Assembly: GCF_016722765.1 (NCBI RefSeq)
Contig: NZ_JAEQND010000011.1
Location: forward strand, 151,001-215,000
DNA from: Ramlibacter alkalitolerans
GTDB taxonomy: Bacteria > Pseudomonadota > Gammaproteobacteria > Burkholderiales > Burkholderiaceae_C
Direction of reading: 5' to 3'
Length of the DNA stretch: 64,000 nucleotides
The position numbers and the translations under genes are program-made. Below are positions 62,514 to 64,000 of this stretch, piece by piece. Numbering within the stretch: the first letter of the stretch is position 1; every line of letters begins with the position of its first letter. The notes beneath the pieces were generated by a model, which did not search any database, was not told the origin of the DNA, and saw only the letters and a program-made list of their open reading frames with translations.

Positions 62514-64000
62514 TCAGAAGGAGCTCCACTCGCCATTTCCCGCATGCCCGTTCGAGGAAGCGGCCTTCGCCCGCTGCGGCGCCAGGGGCACGGCAGGCTT
62601 GAACGGGATCGCGCCCGTCGGCGCAGGCGCCGCACGCGCAACGGCCGGCGCAACGACGGCCGCCGCCGGCACGCGCGAGGCGGGCGCGGCCCCCACGTCC
62701 ATGCGAAAGCGCGACACCGTCTGCAGCAGCGCCGCGGCCTGCTCCTTCATCGACTCGGTGGCGCCGGTCGCCTCTTCGACCAGGGATGCGTTCTGCTGCA
62801 CGACCTGGTCCATCTGCGTCACTGCGGTATTGACCTGCTCGATGCCGGAACTCTGCTCGTGGCTCGCCGCCGCGATCTCGCCGATCAGGTCGCTGACCTT
62901 CTGCACGGAGGCAACGATGTCGTTCATCGTCCTGCCGGCCGATTCCACCAGCCGCGAGCCGGCGTCGACCTGTTCCACCGATCCGCCGATCAGGGCCTTG
63001 ATCTCCTTGGCGGCGGCGGCGCTGCGCTGGGCCAGCGTGCGCACTTCGGCGGCCACGACGGCGAAGCCGCGGCCCTGCTCGCCGGCCCGCGCCGCCTCCA
63101 CCGCTGCATTCAGCGCCAGGATGTTGGTCTGGAAGGCGATGCCGTCGATCACGCCGATGATCTCGGAGATCTTGCGCGAGGACTCGGAGATGCCGGTCAT
63201 GGTCTGCACCACCTGGCCGACGACCTCGCCGCCCTTGCGCGCGACCTGCGAGGCGTCCACCGCGAGCTGGCTGGCCTGCCGCGCGTGGTCCGCGTTCTGC
63301 GTCACGCTGGAGGTCAGTTCCTCCATCGAACTCGCGGTTTCCTCCAGCGTGCTGGCCTGCTCCTCGGTGCGCTGCGACAGGTCGACGTTGCCCTGCGCGA
63401 TCTGGGTGCTCGTGTCGGCGACGAGGTGGGCGCCGTTCATGACCTCGCCGACCAGGTGGCGCAGGTTCGCCGTCATGGTGCCGATGGCCTGCAGCAGCTG
63501 GCCGGGCTCGTCCCGGCGCGTGGTCTGCACCTCCACCCGCAGGTCGCCCTCGGCGACGCGCCGGGCCACCGCGACGGCCTGGGCGATCGGCGCCGTGATG
63601 GAGCGGCTCACGATCCAGCCGAACGCCGCCCCCAGCAGGGCACAGACGATCCCGGATCCGACCAGGAGGTTCAGGCCCGCGTGGTAGATCGCGGCGGAGT
63701 CGCGCACTTCATCCTTGGTATCGTCCTCCATCACGTCGGACAACTTGTCCAGCCCCTGGATGTATTCGACCTGGGCGCGCGTCGCGCGGTTCAGGAGGAG
63801 ATCCTTCGCTTCGTCGGCCTTGCCGGCATCCGCCAGCTGCAGGAACTCGGTTTCCAGCGCCACGTAAGTTGCATTGCTCGCCTGCACGGTGCGCAGGGCG
63901 GCCTCGCCCGCCGGATTGAGCGACAGCTTCGCGAGCTCGCCGATCAGGCGGTCGCGCTCGGCGCGCATCGCCCGGACGGCGTCGAGTTCGGCCTTGCGGC
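62514..64000 (-). CDS. Methyl-accepting chemotaxis protein, cut at the window edge
   Basis: The N-terminus lies beyond the window; the frame is open to base 64000. The visible part has the end of a four-helix periplasmic bundle, a second membrane helix (LLVGSGIVCALLGAAFGWIV), a HAMP domain, and a signalling domain with the hairpin tip ILALNAAVEAARAGEQGRGF and VAAEVRTLAQRSAAAAKEIK. The C-terminus GEWSSF resembles the NWETF-type tether for methylation enzymes, after an Ala/Pro-rich linker. It is upstream of the TRAP operon by 240 bp with no visible coupling. Confidence 0.93.
   Translation of the reverse strand, partial: RKAELDAVRAMRAERDRLIGELAKLSLNPAGEAALRTVQASNATYVALETEFLQLADAGKADEAKDLLLNRATRAQVEYIQGLDKLSDVMEDDTKDEVRDSAAIYHAGLNLLVGSGIVCALLGAAFGWIVSRSITAPIAQAVAVARRVAEGDLRVEVQTTRRDEPGQLLQAIGTMTANLRHLVGEVMNGAHLVADTSTQIAQGNVDLSQRTEEQASTLEETASSMEELTSSVTQNADHARQASQLAVDASQVARKGGEVVGQVVQTMTGISESSRKISEIIGVIDGIAFQTNILALNAAVEAARAGEQGRGFAVVAAEVRTLAQRSAAAAKEIKALIGGSVEQVDAGSRLVESAGRTMNDIVASVQKVSDLIGEIAAASHEQSSGIEQVNTAVTQMDQVVQQNASLVEEATGATESMKEQAAALLQTVSRFRMDVGAAPASRVPAAAVVAPAVARAAPAPTGAIPFKPAVPLAPQRAKAASSNGHAGNGEWSSF

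Overview
The window is GC-rich, densely packed DNA from a betaproteobacterium of the order Burkholderiales, most like the Comamonadaceae (Ramlibacter/Caenimonas/Variovorax type). The placement is by inference. It rests on FrdABCD next to flagellar genes, a Coq7-type ubiquinone hydroxylase, an aspartate/phenylalanine-ended porin of the Burkholderiales type, a HexR-controlled zwf locus, TRAP transporters, and the codon bias.

Layout. 1-1718 (+) holds the end of a fumarate reductase/succinate dehydrogenase operon (frdA tail, frdB, frdC, frdD). 1741-21065 (-) is one uninterrupted run of 25 flagellar genes, read from fliQ down to a FliA-type sigma factor: fliQ-fliR-flhB-flhA-flgF-flgG-flgA-flgH-flgI-flgB-flgC-fliE-fliF-(fliG-like)-fliH-fliI-fliJ-fliK-flgD-flgE-fliM-fliN-fliO-fliP-sigma. 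No gap exceeds 28 bp and most junctions are 4-bp ATGA/GTGA overlaps. A receiver-only response regulator lies just upstream. The run encodes an export gate, rod, rings and hook. The protein in the FliG slot is only 179 aa with no torque domain, FliM lacks the CheY-binding N-terminus, FlgD and FliK are short, FlgH has no lipobox, and no filament, cap or stator genes are in the window. This is the most unusual object here.

21748-32337 is carbon metabolism. An Old Yellow Enzyme precedes an operon afuA-afuB-afuC-tal-pgi (-), which faces zwf-hexR (+) across a 125-bp region holding two HexR-like palindromes. Since AfuABC transporters are known to carry hexose- and sedoheptulose-phosphates, this reads as a uptake-plus-catabolism module for sugar phosphates. 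32443-39266 (-) is a dipeptide-type ABC transporter with an M20 amidohydrolase inside it. A general porin with a clear terminator and coq7 follow.

41636-42854 is a mostly non-coding stretch with nested inverted repeats, an OsmC-like gene, and a probable small RNA with an anti-Shine-Dalgarno motif and a strong terminator. ilvA and a degenerate CobS-like membrane protein come next. 45090-54751 is a type II secretion locus: gspC alone on the minus strand and gspG-H-I-J-K-L-M-N-D-E on the plus strand, with no gspF. The right end holds two tiny proline/glutamine-rich proteins, a HAD dehalogenase, an orphan MlaD plus lipoprotein pair, an OmpR-type regulator, a cytochrome b561, a DctPQM TRAP transporter and a chemoreceptor cut by the window edge. 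No tRNA, rRNA, CRISPR array, transposase or prophage was seen.
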